64,000 nt of DNA, from positions 54,620 through 118,619 of the forward strand of contig JAZTZP010000094.1 in NCBI GenBank assembly GCA_045637525.1. Direction: 5' to 3'. The notes below the pieces were generated by a model. It ran no database searches and had not been told where the DNA came from. It was given only the letters and a program-made list of their open reading frames with translations. This document shows positions 37,992-47,034 of this stretch, piece after piece (positions within the stretch are counted from its first letter, which is position 1; every line of letters starts with the position of its first letter). Source of the stretch: JAZTZP01 sp045637525 (GTDB lineage Bacteria; Bacillota; Clostridia; UBA1381). The translations under genes and the position numbers were made by a program.

Positions 37992-39359
37992 ATGAATAGA
38001 TTTAAAAAAGGTTTGGCAAGGATCTTTGCGACAAGAAAAATTAGTCCGTCACGCATAATAGTGCTTGGATTTGCTTTAATAATAGTTTTTGGTGCGTTAG
38101 TACTTTCGTTACCGATATCTTCTGTAACGGGTGAATGTACAAATTTTTTGCATTGTTTATTTACCGCCACAAGTGCTACTTGTGTGACGGGGCTTTCAGT
38201 GTATGATACGTATAGTCATTGGAATTATTTCGGGCAGGCTGTTATTCTTGCAATGATACAGACGGGTGGTCTTGGGTTTATGACCATTATTGCAATTTTC
38301 ATGTACACGGCGAGTTTTGCCATTGGTATTAAAAGTAAACTTATGATAATGCAAAACTTCGGATTGGAAAGTATGCATGGGATAAAGGGGTTTGTAAGAC
38401 GTGCTGTAAGCTTTACATTTATATGCGAAGCGATTGGTGCGGTTGTTCTGTCTCTTGTTTATTTGCCTGAGCTTGGAATAAAAGGAATATGGTATAGTGT
38501 ATTTCACTCGGTTTCAGCGTTTTGTAATGCGGGCTTTGATCTTAACGGGTATATAGAACCCGGTATAAGCATGAGGTGCTTTTATGATAATCCTTTGATT
38601 CTTATTACTCTTGCGATGCTTATTACAATTGGCGGTGTAGGTTTTTTTGTATGGGATATCTGGATTACAAAAAAGACGAGGAGAGTTTCTGTGTATGTGA
38701 AAATGGTGATAGTATCAACTTTGTTTTTACTTATTTCAGGAACGATACTTATCTGTTTAACTGAATGGAATAATCCTGAGACAATCGGCGAATTTACAGC
38801 ATGGCAGAAATTTTTAAATGCATTTTTTCAGTCGGCAACTCTAAGAACTGCAGGCTTTGAAAGTATACCACAGGTTGCACTCACACAAACGGGTAAAATT
38901 GTATCAATTTTATATATGTTTATCGGTGGCTCTGCCGGCTCAACGGCCGGAGGCGTGAAAACAGTTACAGTATTTGTTATAATACTTGCGCTTATATCGT
39001 CTTTGAAGGGCAATAGAGATGTAATTGTGTTTAAACGCAGAATATCTCACAGCCGTATAATAAGTGCATTCTCTATAATTCTGCTTGCGGTACTCATAGA
39101 TGTGTTTGGAGCTGTTTTAATTTCGGCATTTGAAAACCTGGATTTTACCGATTGTTTGTATGAAACGGTGTCGGCATATGCTACTGTCGGGCTTACGGTT
39201 GGAGTTACGTCACAATTATCCGAAGTATCTTTGATTTTTTATATGCTTTATATGTTTATGGGGCGAGTAGGCGTTACAACGATTGGTATTGGTATTTTAA
39301 CAAGCACGTCCGGCAAATCGGAACTCAGATATCCGGAAGCCAATATACTTATCGGATAG
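37992..39359 (+). CDS. ktrB: Potassium uptake channel subunit, KtrB/TrkH family
   Basis: A 455-residue membrane protein with four membrane-pore-membrane repeats. The filter glycines are in TCVTGL, FCNAGF, LRTAGF and YATVGL, and the third repeat also has the GGSAGSTAGG gate-loop segment. I favour the ATG at 37992; an in-frame GTG at 37959 overlaps the previous gene but has no ribosome binding site. It forms a channel dimer gated by the RCK protein encoded 20 bp downstream, giving sodium-linked or gradient-driven potassium uptake. Confidence 0.93.
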   Translation: MNRFKKGLARIFATRKISPSRIIVLGFALIIVFGALVLSLPISSVTGECTNFLHCLFTATSATCVTGLSVYDTYSHWNYFGQAVILAMIQTGGLGFMTIIAIFMYTASFAIGIKSKLMIMQNFGLESMHGIKGFVRRAVSFTFICEAIGAVVLSLVYLPELGIKGIWYSVFHSVSAFCNAGFDLNGYIEPGISMRCFYDNPLILITLAMLITIGGVGFFVWDIWITKKTRRVSVYVKMVIVSTLFLLISGTILICLTEWNNPETIGEFTAWQKFLNAFFQSATLRTAGFESIPQVALTQTGKIVSILYMFIGGSAGSTAGGVKTVTVFVIILALISSLKGNRDVIVFKRRISHSRIISAFSIILLAVLIDVFGAVLISAFENLDFTDCLYETVSAYATVGLTVGVTSQLSEVSLIFYMLYMFMGRVGVTTIGIGILTSTSGKSELRYPEANILIG

Positions 39360-39379
39360 AAAGGATTTGGTGATTTTAA

Positions 39380-40036
39380 ATGAAAAAAGAATTATATGCT
39401 GTGATAGGTCTCGGTCGATTCGGAAAATCTGTTGCAATGCAGCTTTATCAAATGGGGTGTGAGGTGCTTGCGATTGATGCTGATGAACAAAATATTGAAG
39501 AAATTTCTGATTATGTTACATACGCTGTATGTTGCGATGCAAAAAATGAAGCGGCTCTTCGTGCTGCAGGAATTGAAGACTGTACATGCGTTATAGTTGC
39601 GATAGGTCAGGATATCACCGATAGTGTACTTAATACGCTTATATTAAAGGAAATGGGTATAAAGAAGATTGTATGTAAAGCTATGGATCATAACCATAAA
39701 AAGGTGCTTGAGAAAATAGGAGCTGATATGGTTATTATACCTGAGTATGAAATGGGCATAAAGGTGGCTAAAAAGCTTGTTTCTGTTAATGTGCTGGATT
39801 TTATAGATATTTCTGACGAATTTGGAATTGCTGATATAAAGGTGCCTGTTGACTGGGTTGGCAGAAAAATAAATGAGCTTGATATAAGACGAAAGATGAA
39901 CATAAATGTTATTGCCATTAAAGCCGGTGAGCGGATAGAAATGCTTCCGGGGGCTGATTATACGTTCAGTAAAGAAGATATAGTTGTAGTTGGCGCAAAA
40001 TTTGATGATATAGATAAAATAACAGACAGACAGTGA
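39380..40036 (+). CDS. ktrA: Potassium uptake regulatory subunit, KtrA/TrkA family
   Basis: A 218-residue cytoplasmic RCK protein. The N-terminal RCK_N Rossmann domain has the nucleotide motif VIGLGRFGKSVA and an acidic ADEQN end to strand 2; the RCK_C domain spans about 135-218. In Ktr systems an octameric ring binds ATP/ADP and c-di-AMP and gates the membrane subunit encoded upstream. The gene ends at a strong terminator. Confidence 0.93.
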   Translation: MKKELYAVIGLGRFGKSVAMQLYQMGCEVLAIDADEQNIEEISDYVTYAVCCDAKNEAALRAAGIEDCTCVIVAIGQDITDSVLNTLILKEMGIKKIVCKAMDHNHKKVLEKIGADMVIIPEYEMGIKVAKKLVSVNVLDFIDISDEFGIADIKVPVDWVGRKINELDIRRKMNINVIAIKAGERIEMLPGADYTFSKEDIVVVGAKFDDIDKITDRQ

Positions 40037-40041
40037 AAATA

Positions 40042-40080
40042 ACGACCGCAATCGATTGGGACATTGCGGTCGTATTCTTT
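40042..40080 (+). terminator. Terminator after the Ktr operon
   Basis: ACGACCGCAAT and ATTGCGGTCGT form a perfect 11-bp stem with a 10-base loop followed by ATTCTTTATTT. It separates the Ktr operon from the convergent gene on the minus strand. Confidence 0.85.
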
Positions 40081-40082
40081 AT

Positions 40083-40892
40083 TTACATATCAAAGAAATG
40101 ATTTACTCTCAGACTTGTATCTTTAAACTTACTCACAGGCAATTCATCTAAAACGTATTGGGGATGTATGCCGTGTTTTTTTATTTCATAAAATAAATGG
40201 GCAAGATCAAGCTCGCCGGTTCCGGTAAGAGCGGAAACAAGTTTGCCATTTTGAATTTTAAAGTCTTTAATATGAACAATTTTAATTTTATCTGAAAGCT
40301 TATCAAGCATATCAGAAATAATATCACGTTGCATTTTATAATTTTCAGCAGTTATAAGATTTACCGGATCAAATATTACACCAACTGAATCTGAACCTAT
40401 ATCAGATAACAGCTGACACATTTTGTCGACAGAACTTATGGTGTGGCACCATACCGGTTCAATTCCGATGGTAACACCTGTTTTCTCAGCGTATTCGGTA
40501 AGCGGAATAAGCCCTTTTAACAGTATATTGTAGTCTTCTGTAAAATTATTGCACATGCCTGTTTCTGTTCCTATTACCGTCGCGTTAAAATCTCTTGCAT
40601 AGTTTATAAAATTATGAAATCTGTTTAGCTGGCTGTTTCTTATATCGGGGTTTTTGTTTATCGGATCTATGTAGCAACCAAGCACAGATACAGAAATGTT
40701 GTATTTGTTTAGAATTTTTTTGTAGCTGTCGGATAAATCCGGGGTGTATCCTATTTCGTCAAAATCAACATCAGAAACAGTTTTTGCAAGAGCGAGCTGA
40801 AGCTGGGTAACATTATTTTCTGCCGCAATACGACAGGTTTCTTCGAGACCGTTTTGGGAAATATCATGGCCTCTTAGTCCAAATTCTATCAT
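40083..40892 (-). CDS. Sugar isomerase/epimerase-like TIM-barrel protein
   Basis: A 269-residue protein of the xylose-isomerase-like/AP-endonuclease-2 TIM-barrel superfamily. Metal-ligand positions are suggested by GTETG (Glu), IGIEPVW (Glu), VGVIFDPVNL (Asp) and IVHIKD (His). Members include tagatose, psicose or inosose epimerases and dehydratases; the substrate is not predictable. GAAAGGATAAG precedes the start. It has its own consensus promoter and is transcribed toward the Ktr terminator. Confidence 0.85.
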   Translation of the reverse strand: MIEFGLRGHDISQNGLEETCRIAAENNVTQLQLALAKTVSDVDFDEIGYTPDLSDSYKKILNKYNISVSVLGCYIDPINKNPDIRNSQLNRFHNFINYARDFNATVIGTETGMCNNFTEDYNILLKGLIPLTEYAEKTGVTIGIEPVWCHTISSVDKMCQLLSDIGSDSVGVIFDPVNLITAENYKMQRDIISDMLDKLSDKIKIVHIKDFKIQNGKLVSALTGTGELDLAHLFYEIKKHGIHPQYVLDELPVSKFKDTSLRVNHFFDM

Positions 40893-40930
40893 TTATATCT
40901 TATCCTTTCTGAATAACGGTATTTTTAATT

Positions 40931-40959
40931 ATTATACAATAAAATTTTATAAAAGTCAA
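40931..40959 (-). promoter_or_regulatory. Promoter of the TIM-barrel gene
   Basis: On the minus strand TTGACT and TATAAT are separated by 17 bp, about 40 bp before the start codon. Confidence 0.8.
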
Positions 40960-41007
40960 TATTGCAGAAAATAAAAAATATATGCGCATATTGAATTTTT
41001 CAGATAT

Positions 41008-41046
41008 AAAATCAGACGTACAAGTATTTTTCTGTACGTCTGATTT
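41008..41046 (-). terminator. Terminator of the DUF4091 gene
   Basis: AAATCAGACGTACA and TGTACGTCTGATTT form a perfect 14-bp stem with a 10-base loop, 46 bp beyond the stop codon on the minus strand. Confidence 0.8.
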
Positions 41047-41092
41047 ATAAGAGGAATCATGCAAAGTGCATGATATGTGTGGAAAACATATG

Positions 41093-42754
41093 TTAAATAA
41101 ATGATTTTATCATTTCATTTACCTTCTTGCGAAGCTTAAGTAAAAGCTCAGCACTTTTCGGATATGATTCGAATGTGATATCAGTATTTGTTTCTTTTTC
41201 AATCAGTTCAACGACTGCATCTTTGCCGATGAAGCTCTCTAAAAGCTCAAACGCTCTTATATCCTGGAGTGCATCATAAAAAACACAAAGTCTTAAAGAT
41301 TCCAGTACTCCGTCGTTATACGGATAAACGCTGAAAGAGTCGCCCGCCGGGAATCCGCCGTCGGCATCTGTTACAAGAAACGGATTTATAACCTTTCTTG
41401 AATACTGTGAGTAATAGAAGTTATATCCCCATTGTAAAAATCCCTTGATATTGAATTTATAGAGCTGCATACCAATAGCACGGTTTCTGTATGAAGGCAT
41501 AGCAAAAAATCTGTTTGATACCTTATTTCCCTGACCGCAGCAATAGTATGTCCATAAATCCGGAACTTTGTTTTCTAAAAATACATCAATTGCCGTTGTA
41601 CACGGAACAGGATGCTCAACAGCACCAGAGGTGTAGAAGTCGTAAGAGGATAAAGCATCGGTAATGTAATATCCATCAAGATGCTTTATAACAATGTCTT
41701 TTGCGGCGGTGTAAGATTTTAAATGTGCGTCTCCATGCGGTTCGTCCGAGATATGGAATATGCATTTTTTGTCGATATTCTGTGCCTTTAAAACTGAAAC
41801 AAGCTCCGGCAAAAATGCATCAAGAAAATTTTTATATGCGTCGCAGGTGGCAGGGGTGTCCCAACCGAAAATGCGTTTTTCCGTGCCATCAACCGTTGCA
41901 ACTATTTTAGGGGCGGCAATCGCACCCCATTGAGTGAACAGGTGAGAAATTTCAACATATTCGGCTCCGCAGCGTTTTAACATATCAAGCCAGCGCATGA
42001 GCTTTGAAAAGCCGAATTTGTATGCTCCGTCAGTCATTTCAACATCAATGAGCTGAACTGTCGGACGTTCACCGCCGATTTTTGTGTCAAGAGGCGGAGT
42101 GAATATCGGAGTATAGATAGTGTTTATGCCATTCTTAACAGCTGTTTTTACATATTCCTCAATCAAGCGCCAATGTTCTTCAGAAAACATCGGAACTTTA
42201 TGTACGGCAGCTATGCAGTCTGTGTGAAACCATTGTGTGAAAATAAGGTCTTGCTTCGGAAGTTCTGCGTTTATTATTTCAACGTGCATTGTTTTAACAA
42301 CATCCGGCTCATTTTTATCATCACATTCAAAGACAATATTAATATCATATTCACCGACAGGAACTTTATTGCATGGATCTACAGTAATCCATAAGCTTCG
42401 GTATAATTGAGGTGTTACTTTGATTTCGTCACTTTCGAGAGGGAAAAGGGGATCCGGAAATAATCCCGGATCTCTTGTTATATAGTCATCATCTTCATTA
42501 AATTCATCGAACGTAACGATTTCTCCGGGGACGTTTCTGACTTGACGTATTGTTATACAGTCGCTGAGCGGAGAGTCTATTTTTATGTTGAAATACGATT
42601 TGTTAGGATGTACCTGCGGTGCAGAATCGGTATAGGCTATCTGATACGCAAAGCGTTCGTTTTTCAAAATTGAAATGCTGTTAAATTCTTTTTCGGGTTT
42701 TGTGTATTTTGAAAACACTTTCTCAAGTGAAGATAATTGTATAAATTCCTTCAT
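41093..42754 (-). CDS. DUF4091/GH123-like protein
   Basis: A 553-residue protein with an N-terminal beta-sandwich (about 1-180) and a TIM-barrel domain of the DUF4091/GH123-catalytic type. CIFHISDEPHG contains an Asp-Glu pair corresponding to that of GH123 beta-N-acetylgalactosaminidases, which use substrate-assisted catalysis. GFLQWGYNFYYSQ and DADGGFPAGDSFSVYP are typical of DUF4091. No signal peptide is visible. GGAGG lies upstream of the start. It is probably a glycoside hydrolase acting on an imported sugar; the exact substrate is unknown. Confidence 0.85.
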   Translation of the reverse strand: MKEFIQLSSLEKVFSKYTKPEKEFNSISILKNERFAYQIAYTDSAPQVHPNKSYFNIKIDSPLSDCITIRQVRNVPGEIVTFDEFNEDDDYITRDPGLFPDPLFPLESDEIKVTPQLYRSLWITVDPCNKVPVGEYDINIVFECDDKNEPDVVKTMHVEIINAELPKQDLIFTQWFHTDCIAAVHKVPMFSEEHWRLIEEYVKTAVKNGINTIYTPIFTPPLDTKIGGERPTVQLIDVEMTDGAYKFGFSKLMRWLDMLKRCGAEYVEISHLFTQWGAIAAPKIVATVDGTEKRIFGWDTPATCDAYKNFLDAFLPELVSVLKAQNIDKKCIFHISDEPHGDAHLKSYTAAKDIVIKHLDGYYITDALSSYDFYTSGAVEHPVPCTTAIDVFLENKVPDLWTYYCCGQGNKVSNRFFAMPSYRNRAIGMQLYKFNIKGFLQWGYNFYYSQYSRKVINPFLVTDADGGFPAGDSFSVYPYNDGVLESLRLCVFYDALQDIRAFELLESFIGKDAVVELIEKETNTDITFESYPKSAELLLKLRKKVNEMIKSFI

Positions 42755-42888
42755 ATTAAAAATCCTCCATTACTTTTTCTTAATTTTAACATATTCTACA
42801 ATAAAAGTATATATGTAAAAAGATTATTATTCTTTGATTTCGGAGCGGAAAATTTTGAATTAATACAAGGAGTGAAATATTTGAGTCA

Positions 42889-42944
42889 TGGTTTTTGAAT
42901 GAGTAAACAAATTGTTAATAAACATATAAATTACAGTTTAGCGG
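42889..42944 (+). repeat. Single-ended copy of the AT-rich terminal repeat
   Basis: TTTTTGAATGAGT followed by AAATTACAGTTTAGCGG (42928-42944) matches the inverted ends of the element at 54070-54400. No opposite end is seen, so it is probably a relic. The rest of the gap (42755-43016) shows nothing recognisable. Confidence 0.55.
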
Positions 42945-43016
42945 GGAGTTTTCCCTGTTCCTCTTTTTGGATTTGTAATGGCAACAGATGAGCATATAGA
43001 ATTTACGACATAAAAT

Positions 43017-43040
43017 TAAGGGCAGCGAACGCTGCCCTTA
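43017..43040 (-). terminator. Terminator of the aldolase gene
   Basis: TAAGGGCAGCG and CGCTGCCCTTA form a perfect 11-bp stem with a 2-base loop just beyond the aldolase stop; an AT-rich tail follows on the minus strand. Confidence 0.8.
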
Positions 43041-43046
43041 AAGCTC

Positions 43047-43910
43047 TTATGCTTTGTTTACTGAACCGAAAAGTTCCATTTTTTCTTTTACTATAACCTT
43101 GATAGCTTCAAAGCCCGGTGCAAGAAGCTTTCTTGGGTCGAAGCCCTTACCTACAAGGTCTTTGCCTTCTTCGATATACTTTCTTGTAGCTTCCTGGAAA
43201 TAAAGCTGACATTCTGTGTTAACGTTAATCTTAGCAACACCAAGAGAAATAGCTGTCTTTATCATATCTGACGGGATGCCTGTACCGCCGTGAAGAACGA
43301 GCGGAAGATCTCCGATAAGGTCCTTTGTTTTGCCTAATGCGTCAAAGTCGAGGCCTTTCCAGTTTTCAGGATATTTTCCGTGAATATTACCGATACCGGC
43401 TGCAAGGAAGTCAACTCCGAGATCTGCAATTGCTTTACACTCGTTTGGATCTGCGATTTCACCTGCTCCTACAACGCCGTCTTCTTCGCCGCCGATTGAA
43501 CCAACCTCGGCCTCTATTGAAATACCCTTGTCGTGACAGATCTTTACAAGCTCAGTTGTCTTTGCGATGTTTTCATCAATCGGGTAGTGTGAACCGTCAA
43601 ACATTACAGATGAGAAACCTGCGTCGATGCACTTAAGACATGCATCATATGAACCGTGGTCAAGGTGGAGTGCAACCGGAACTGTAATTCCAAGGTCGTC
43701 AATCATAGCTTTTACCATAGAAGCAACAGTTTTCATGCCTGTCATGTACTTTCCTGCACCTTCGGAAACACCGAGAATTACAGGAGAGTTGTTTTCCTGT
43801 GCTGTCATGAGAATAGCCTTAGTCCATTCAAGGTTGTTGATGTTGAACTGACCCACAGCGTATTTGCCTTCAACGGCCTTCTTCAACATTTCAGTAGCTG
43901 ATACTAACAT
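43047..43910 (-). CDS. fba: Class II fructose-bisphosphate aldolase
   Basis: A 287-residue class II aldolase very similar in layout to Bacillus FbaA. It has the start region YAVGQFNINN, the zinc ligands in ALHLDHGS, EAEVGSIGGEEDG, GNIHGKYP and LHGGTGIP, and the GVAKINVNTE phosphate-binding strand. It cleaves fructose-1,6-bisphosphate in glycolysis; a tagatose-bisphosphate specificity cannot be fully excluded. GGAGG precedes the start. It follows the zinc-ribbon protein gene in the same direction but a small terminator lies between. Confidence 0.92.
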   Translation of the reverse strand: MLVSATEMLKKAVEGKYAVGQFNINNLEWTKAILMTAQENNSPVILGVSEGAGKYMTGMKTVASMVKAMIDDLGITVPVALHLDHGSYDACLKCIDAGFSSVMFDGSHYPIDENIAKTTELVKICHDKGISIEAEVGSIGGEEDGVVGAGEIADPNECKAIADLGVDFLAAGIGNIHGKYPENWKGLDFDALGKTKDLIGDLPLVLHGGTGIPSDMIKTAISLGVAKINVNTECQLYFQEATRKYIEEGKDLVGKGFDPRKLLAPGFEAIKVIVKEKMELFGSVNKA

Positions 43911-43951
43911 AATAAAATACCTCCAAAAAATTAATTAATTAATATATAAAA

Positions 43952-43966
43952 GCAGAGAGAGTCTGC
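43952..43966 (-). terminator. Small terminator before the aldolase gene
   Basis: On the minus strand GCAGA and TCTGC form a short stem followed by TTTTATA, 3 bp after the stop of the zinc-ribbon gene. It is weak, so read-through into the aldolase is likely. Confidence 0.45.
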
Positions 43967-43968
43967 AA

Positions 43969-44586
43969 TTACTTACGGTTTAAATTTGTTTTGCCGACGC
44001 ATATGCTATCAAGCTTTTTCAGTGCGTCGAGATTTTCTTTTGTCAGACTGATAAGCAGCTGTTCGCCACAGTCTTCACATTCGAGAAGAATACCGGCATC
44101 CGACATATACGGTGTAATGACATGGCTTTCGCAATGACAGCTTATGGCATTACGGCAGACGAGCTCATTGAGCTTATCTATTATCCTGTACATTATATCG
44201 GCGTTTAACGGATCATTTTCTCCCGGAACATTTTCTTCACAGTCAAGCTCGTCTATTTTAGCGAGCACACGCTTTTTTGTACCCATAAAGACGATTTCGG
44301 CTTCGCTGTACATCGGGCAACTGAAACTGAAAAAATCTTTGTTCCAGAAAGCTGTTTCGGATATTGAAAACCTGTGTGTTTCGCCGCAGACGTGACATTT
44401 TATATCTATTATATATTTATCTTTTCTGTGACGGATGGTTAAAAAATCGTGTTGACATTCTTTATTGCAGCAACAAAATGTAAGCAAGTTTTCGCTATCT
44501 GTTTGAAATATATTTATTTCACCGTCGTTTATCTCGAGGCAGGCAGGACAAATACTGCCCACAGAACGAGTATAGCAATGTATCAT
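43969..44586 (-). CDS. Cysteine-rich zinc-ribbon protein of unknown function
   Basis: A 205-residue cytoplasmic protein with several CxxC-like knuckles: CPAC near residue 13, a CCCNKEC cluster, CHVC near 64, CHCES and CEDC near 170. This suggests two or more zinc-ribbon folds. The middle contains an alpha-helical linker. I do not recognise the family by name. Its ribosome binding site is AAGGGGT. It lies 20 bp downstream of the DNA glycosylase gene on the same strand, so the two are probably cotranscribed. Confidence 0.7.
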   Translation of the reverse strand: MIHCYTRSVGSICPACLEINDGEINIFQTDSENLLTFCCCNKECQHDFLTIRHRKDKYIIDIKCHVCGETHRFSISETAFWNKDFFSFSCPMYSEAEIVFMGTKKRVLAKIDELDCEENVPGENDPLNADIMYRIIDKLNELVCRNAISCHCESHVITPYMSDAGILLECEDCGEQLLISLTKENLDALKKLDSICVGKTNLNRK

Positions 44587-44606
44587 GAAAATTACCCCTT
44601 GTGGTT

Positions 44607-45482
44607 TTATTTAAGTTTTGTTTCGCGGGCATAGAAAAACAAATATTGTTGCGCAAATCCGCCTAAACTTTCGAATTTTTCACGTGCAAATAAATTTACA
44701 TCCTTTATATTCTGTTTGCCGTCGAAATAAAAGTGTTCGATAATGCGTTTTATCCATACATCTACCGGGAAGCATTCATAGTGCTGTAATCCGAAAAGTA
44801 AAATACAGTCCGCAACCTTGTTGCCGATACCGTTTATTGTAAGGAGCTGTTCTTTTGCGGACACCATATCGAGGTTTATAAGCGCTTCAAGATTGATGAG
44901 CCCTGAATTAACTTTATTTACAGCGTCAACAATGTATTTATCACGAAATCCGGCACGAATTACTTCGAGGTCGCTTACTGTAATACCACTGAGCTGTTCC
45001 GGTGTGGGGAAGGTGTAGTATGTTTGTCCCATATACGTTATCGGTGAGCCGAAAGAGGAGCACAATAGCTCTATAATTTTTTTTATTCTCGGTATGTTAT
45101 TGCTTGCCGATATTATAAACGAAATAATCGTTTCCCAAGCCTCTTGGCGAAGCAGATGAATCCCGTTTCCGTAAGATGATGCCGTTTTAATTACGGGATC
45201 GGAGGACAGGGTCTTTATAATACCGTTATAGTCTCTTTCAAAGTCAAAATATTTATACCAGATATTATGAAAATCTTCCGGGGTTGTGTCATAAAAGCAT
45301 AGTGTATCATCATATTGCTTTATAGTAAGAGCTTTTGAAAATGCTACACCGGTATATGAATCGTCTTCATTACGATTCCAGCGGAAACACTGCCCACAGT
45401 CTAATGTACGTGAAAGACAAAAGTCGGTTATGCCCGAAATTATAATATTATTTTTATCTTGCAATATATTCATAATACCCAT
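44607..45482 (-). CDS. 8-oxoguanine DNA glycosylase (OGG1 family)
   Basis: A 291-residue bifunctional DNA glycosylase. The N-terminal domain has LDCGQCFRW, typical of OGG1. The HhH-GPD motif is INGIGNKVADCILLFGLQ with the catalytic Lys in GNKVADC, followed by FPVDVW with the catalytic Asp. It removes 8-oxoguanine opposite cytosine and nicks the strand. I choose the ATG at 45482; a second ATG lies 9 bp downstream and an in-frame TTG 12 bp upstream, and none has a clear ribosome binding site. Confidence 0.88.
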   Translation of the reverse strand: MGIMNILQDKNNIIISGITDFCLSRTLDCGQCFRWNRNEDDSYTGVAFSKALTIKQYDDTLCFYDTTPEDFHNIWYKYFDFERDYNGIIKTLSSDPVIKTASSYGNGIHLLRQEAWETIISFIISASNNIPRIKKIIELLCSSFGSPITYMGQTYYTFPTPEQLSGITVSDLEVIRAGFRDKYIVDAVNKVNSGLINLEALINLDMVSAKEQLLTINGIGNKVADCILLFGLQHYECFPVDVWIKRIIEHFYFDGKQNIKDVNLFAREKFESLGGFAQQYLFFYARETKLK

Positions 45483-45539
45483 ATAATACCACAAATTTAA
45501 AAAAATTTCAACGTTTTTTACAAGATTTGTTAAATGTTA

Positions 45540-45567
45540 TGGACAATTTTTCTTATTGTGGTATAAT
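45540..45567 (+). promoter_or_regulatory. Promoter of the aminopeptidase gene
   Basis: TGGACA and TATAAT with a 16-bp spacer lie about 65 bp upstream of the M18 aminopeptidase start. Confidence 0.65.
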
Positions 45568-45633
45568 AGTGTATAGAATTGCTAAAAACATATATGTATA
45601 AATATAAAAAATTGTTGCGGAGGGATGTTTGAA

Positions 45634-47022
45634 ATGTCAGATTTAAAATTAACATATGAACAAAAGAATGCATTCTCTGAAATTAAGCCGGAGGAAAGAG
45701 ACAGCTTTAATGCTGTATGTAAAGAATATATCGGTTTTTTAAATGCCTGTAAGACTGAGCGTGAGTGTGTTGATACTGCAATAGAGCTTGCAAAAGAAAA
45801 CGGGTTTGTTTCTTTAGATGAAAAACAAACATTAAAGCCCGGAGATAAGGTTTATGATGTGAACAGAGGAAAAGGTCTGATACTTGCAATAGTTGGAAGT
45901 GAGGATATAGAAAACGGTATTAACATAGTTGGTTCTCATGTTGATTCACCGAGACTTGATCTTAAACAAAATCCTCTTTATGAGAGCTGTGGAATGTCGC
46001 TTTTGAAGACGCACTATTACGGCGGAATAAAGAAGTATCAATGGACGGCGATGCCTCTTTCAATACATGGAGTTATTTTTACAAAAGACGGAGAAAAGAT
46101 AAATATCGTAATTGGTGAAAGCGATGAAGACCCTGTATTTTGCATAACTGACTTGTTGCCACACCTCGGTAAGGATCAGATGAATAAGAAAATGTCTGAG
46201 GGAATAGAAGGCGAGGCTTTAAATATTCTCGTTGGCGGAATAAAGCTTGAAGGCGATGAGAAAGAGGCTGTGAAATATAACACTCTTAAGATTGTGAACG
46301 AAAAATACGGCATAACTGAGCGTGATTTTATAAGCGCTGAGATTGAGGTTGTACCGGCATATAAGGCAAGAGAAGTTGGATTTGACAGGGCGTTTATCGG
46401 ATCATACGGTCAGGATGACCGAGTGTGTGCATTTACTGCAATGAAGGCTATATTTGATATAAATGCTCCTGCAAAGACAGCCATTTGTCTTTTTGTTGAT
46501 AAGGAGGAAATAGGCTCTGCCGGAAATACGGGTATGCTTAGTGCTTACTTTGAAATGATGGTTGCGGAAATAATCGGAAAAGTTAAAGGCAGTTGCGATC
46601 TTTTAACTTATAACAGAGTTATAAGAAATTCTGCGTGTCTTTCGAGTGATGTCGGAGCTGCGGTTGATCCGAATTATGAAAGTGTTTCAGAAAAGAGAAA
46701 TTCGGCATTTGCAGGCAACGGTATGGTTATTATGAAATATACCGGTGCAAGAGGAAAATCAGGTTCGAGTGATGCAAACAGCGAATTTGTATATAAGATT
46801 TGCAAGATGCTTGATGACGATAACGTTATATGGCAGACATCTGAGCTCGGAAAGGTAGATCAGGGCGGCGGCGGAACTATCGCACAGTATGTGGCAAATC
46901 TTAATATGGATGTTATAGACTGCGGTGTTCCTGTTCTTTCAATGCATTCGCCGTTTGAGATAACTGCAAAGAGTGACGTGTATATGGCGTATAAATCTTA
47001 TAAAACCTTCTATAATAATTAA
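45634..47022 (+). CDS. M18-family aminopeptidase
   Basis: A 462-residue metallo-aminopeptidase of family M18. Ligand motifs are GSHVDSPRLD, DKEEIGSAGNTGM, SSDVGAAVDP and CGVPVLSMHSPFE. The start is the ATG at 45634, since GGAGGG lies 9 bp upstream and is too close to the in-frame ATG at 45625. Family members remove N-terminal acidic or neutral residues in the cytosol and form large oligomers. It heads a three-gene run with mntP and an AEC transporter. Confidence 0.92.
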   Translation: MSDLKLTYEQKNAFSEIKPEERDSFNAVCKEYIGFLNACKTERECVDTAIELAKENGFVSLDEKQTLKPGDKVYDVNRGKGLILAIVGSEDIENGINIVGSHVDSPRLDLKQNPLYESCGMSLLKTHYYGGIKKYQWTAMPLSIHGVIFTKDGEKINIVIGESDEDPVFCITDLLPHLGKDQMNKKMSEGIEGEALNILVGGIKLEGDEKEAVKYNTLKIVNEKYGITERDFISAEIEVVPAYKAREVGFDRAFIGSYGQDDRVCAFTAMKAIFDINAPAKTAICLFVDKEEIGSAGNTGMLSAYFEMMVAEIIGKVKGSCDLLTYNRVIRNSACLSSDVGAAVDPNYESVSEKRNSAFAGNGMVIMKYTGARGKSGSSDANSEFVYKICKMLDDDNVIWQTSELGKVDQGGGGTIAQYVANLNMDVIDCGVPVLSMHSPFEITAKSDVYMAYKSYKTFYNN

Positions 47023-47034
47023 GGAGATGTTTTT

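Noticed and set aside
47023..47034. yybP-ykoY manganese riboswitch before mntP
   Set aside because: Only 12 bp separate mntP from the upstream gene and no such element lies in the operon leader.
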